In this document: positions 5,738-6,187 of the stretch, piece after piece
Layout of the letters: the number at the start of each line of letters is the position of its first letter
Position numbering within the stretch: position 1 is the first letter of the stretch
NCBI GenBank assembly: GCA_020853835.1
Contig: JADYYC010000318.1
Coordinates: 1 to 6,187, forward strand
DNA from: Anaerolineales bacterium
GTDB lineage: Bacteria > Chloroflexota > Anaerolineae > Anaerolineales > UBA4823
Length of the DNA stretch: 6,187 nucleotides
Direction: 5' to 3'
Notes under the pieces: generated by a model
Databases searched by the model: none
Seen by the model: only the letters and a program-made list of their open reading frames with translations
What the model was told of the DNA's origin: nothing
Translations under genes and position numbers: made by a program

Positions 5738-6054
5738 CGCAACCCCTCTTCTGACAGATAATGCGTGATCTCCCGCCTCCCCAAATACCATCTAATTCCA
5801 TTTCTCTGTCTGCGCGGCTGTCCATCGTGTGACAGGACTGCCGGCGTAGCGGACGCGCGTTGTTAATTTATCGGACAGCAACCTGGGTAGGATGTTTACA
5901 TCGACTATGGAGAGTGCTAATGAGAAGATGATTTTTTATCTGGCAGTTGCAGCGCTTTAATCCGGGCTGGAGACATAACAGGAGCTACAACACTGAGATA
6001 ACAGCCGTCTTTCGGAAAGCAAGATGACCAACAAATCATACCAAGGAGAAGAGG
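5738..6054 (+). other. Long 5' leader of the lipoprotein gene
   Basis: About 335 bases separate the predicted transcription start from the lipoprotein start codon, with no convincing gene between. A perfect 7-bp pair GCTGTCC (5817-5823) and GGACAGC (5873-5879) could close a stem around a GC-rich internal segment. I do not recognise a known riboswitch. Two tiny frames (5892-5960 and 6024-6062) lack well-placed ribosome binding sites. A second promoter closer to the gene cannot be excluded. Confidence 0.4.
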
Positions 6055-6187
6055 ATGACTAAGAAGCTGTTCGTTTTTCTATCATTGCTGATCATCGCCA
6101 GCATGACGCTTGCGGCGTGCGCGCCGGCGGCGCCGGCAAAGCCGACGACTGCTCCGCCCCCGGCAGCCACCGAGGCTCCCGCAGCGC
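6055..6187 (+). CDS. Secreted lipoprotein, probable ABC-transporter substrate-binding protein (partial, N-terminus only)
   Basis: Only the first 44 residues are in the window. They form a classic lipoprotein signal peptide: basic MTKK, a hydrophobic core (LFVFLSLLIIASMTLA) and the lipobox L19-A-A-C22, so the protein should be lipid-anchored at C22 on the outer face of the membrane. Residues 23-44 are a flexible linker of Ala, Pro and Thr, a pattern very common in substrate-binding lipoproteins of Chloroflexota ABC importers. The start is fixed by AAGGAG (6043-6048), 6 bases before the ATG. It faces away from the regulator operon yet shares a matching promoter, which fits a sugar importer in the same regulon. 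The lipoprotein call is firm. The transporter role is inferred from linker and context, since the binding domain lies beyond the edge. Confidence 0.75.
   Translation, partial: MTKKLFVFLSLLIIASMTLAACAPAAPAKPTTAPPPAATEAPAA

Larger units (their letters stand above)
5675..5774 (+). repeat. Promoter-bearing inverted repeat, copy 2 (rightward)
   Basis: This is the partner of the block at 3881-3980, in opposite orientation and 83/100 identical without gaps. It places the same promoter and operator architecture in front of the lipoprotein gene. Differences concentrate between the -35 and -10 elements and in the early leader. A perfect TCACGCA/TGCGTGA pair (5735-5741 and 5762-5768, 20 bases apart) could fold in the leader; in copy 1 the second arm is degenerate. 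Confidence 0.88.

Noticed and set aside
5892..5960. 22-codon frame in the lipoprotein leader
   Set aside because: The only purine-rich sequence touches the start codon, which is poor spacing, and nothing else supports translation.
6024..6062. 12-codon upstream frame overlapping the lipoprotein start
   Set aside because: It overlaps the strong ribosome binding site of the lipoprotein gene and has only a weak one itself; it could be a leader peptide but there is no positive evidence.

Overview
The window looks like an accessory sugar or polyol catabolism locus from a free-living bacterium. The GC-rich catabolic genes, the lipoprotein start (lipobox followed by an Ala/Pro/Thr-rich linker, typical of Chloroflexota solute-binding proteins) and the gene content make an Anaerolineae-like member of Chloroflexota a reasonable guess. 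No phylogenetic marker is present, so this is inference.

Layout. Positions 1-3781 form a tight leftward (minus-strand) operon, in transcription order: a SorC-family sugar-responsive regulator, a UlaE/SgbU-type L-ribulose-5-phosphate 3-epimerase, and the alpha and beta subunits of a thiamine-diphosphate 2-oxoacid/acetoin dehydrogenase E1. The beta gene runs off the left edge. Junctions are 18 bp, 6 bp and an ATGA stop/start overlap, so co-transcription and coupled translation are likely. Positions 3782-4139 hold the operon promoter, several dyads and the terminator of the next gene. Positions 4140-5180 hold a minus-strand Gfo/Idh/MocA oxidoreductase, visibly more AT-rich than the operon, with its own strong ribosome binding site and terminator. 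Positions 5181-6054 are an 874-bp non-coding stretch with a palindromic dispersed-type repeat (about 5369-5504), a second promoter and a long leader. At 6055 a rightward lipoprotein gene begins, probably the substrate-binding protein of an ABC importer, and runs off the right edge.

The most notable observation is that the promoters of the leftward operon and the rightward lipoprotein gene are copies of one another. A gapless 100-bp block (3881-3980 read on the minus strand; 5675-5774 on the plus strand) is 83/100 identical by hand count. Each copy carries TTGACA-N17-TAAAAT and downstream TATTTCA direct repeats 19 bp apart. They face outward, with the AT-rich oxidoreductase gene between them. 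The simplest reading is one SorC regulon: the regulator controls its own catabolic operon and the importer through matching operators. The imported sugar cannot be named from this window. Pairing a UlaE-type epimerase with a PDH/acetoin-type E1 is not a textbook pathway and is the second point worth following.
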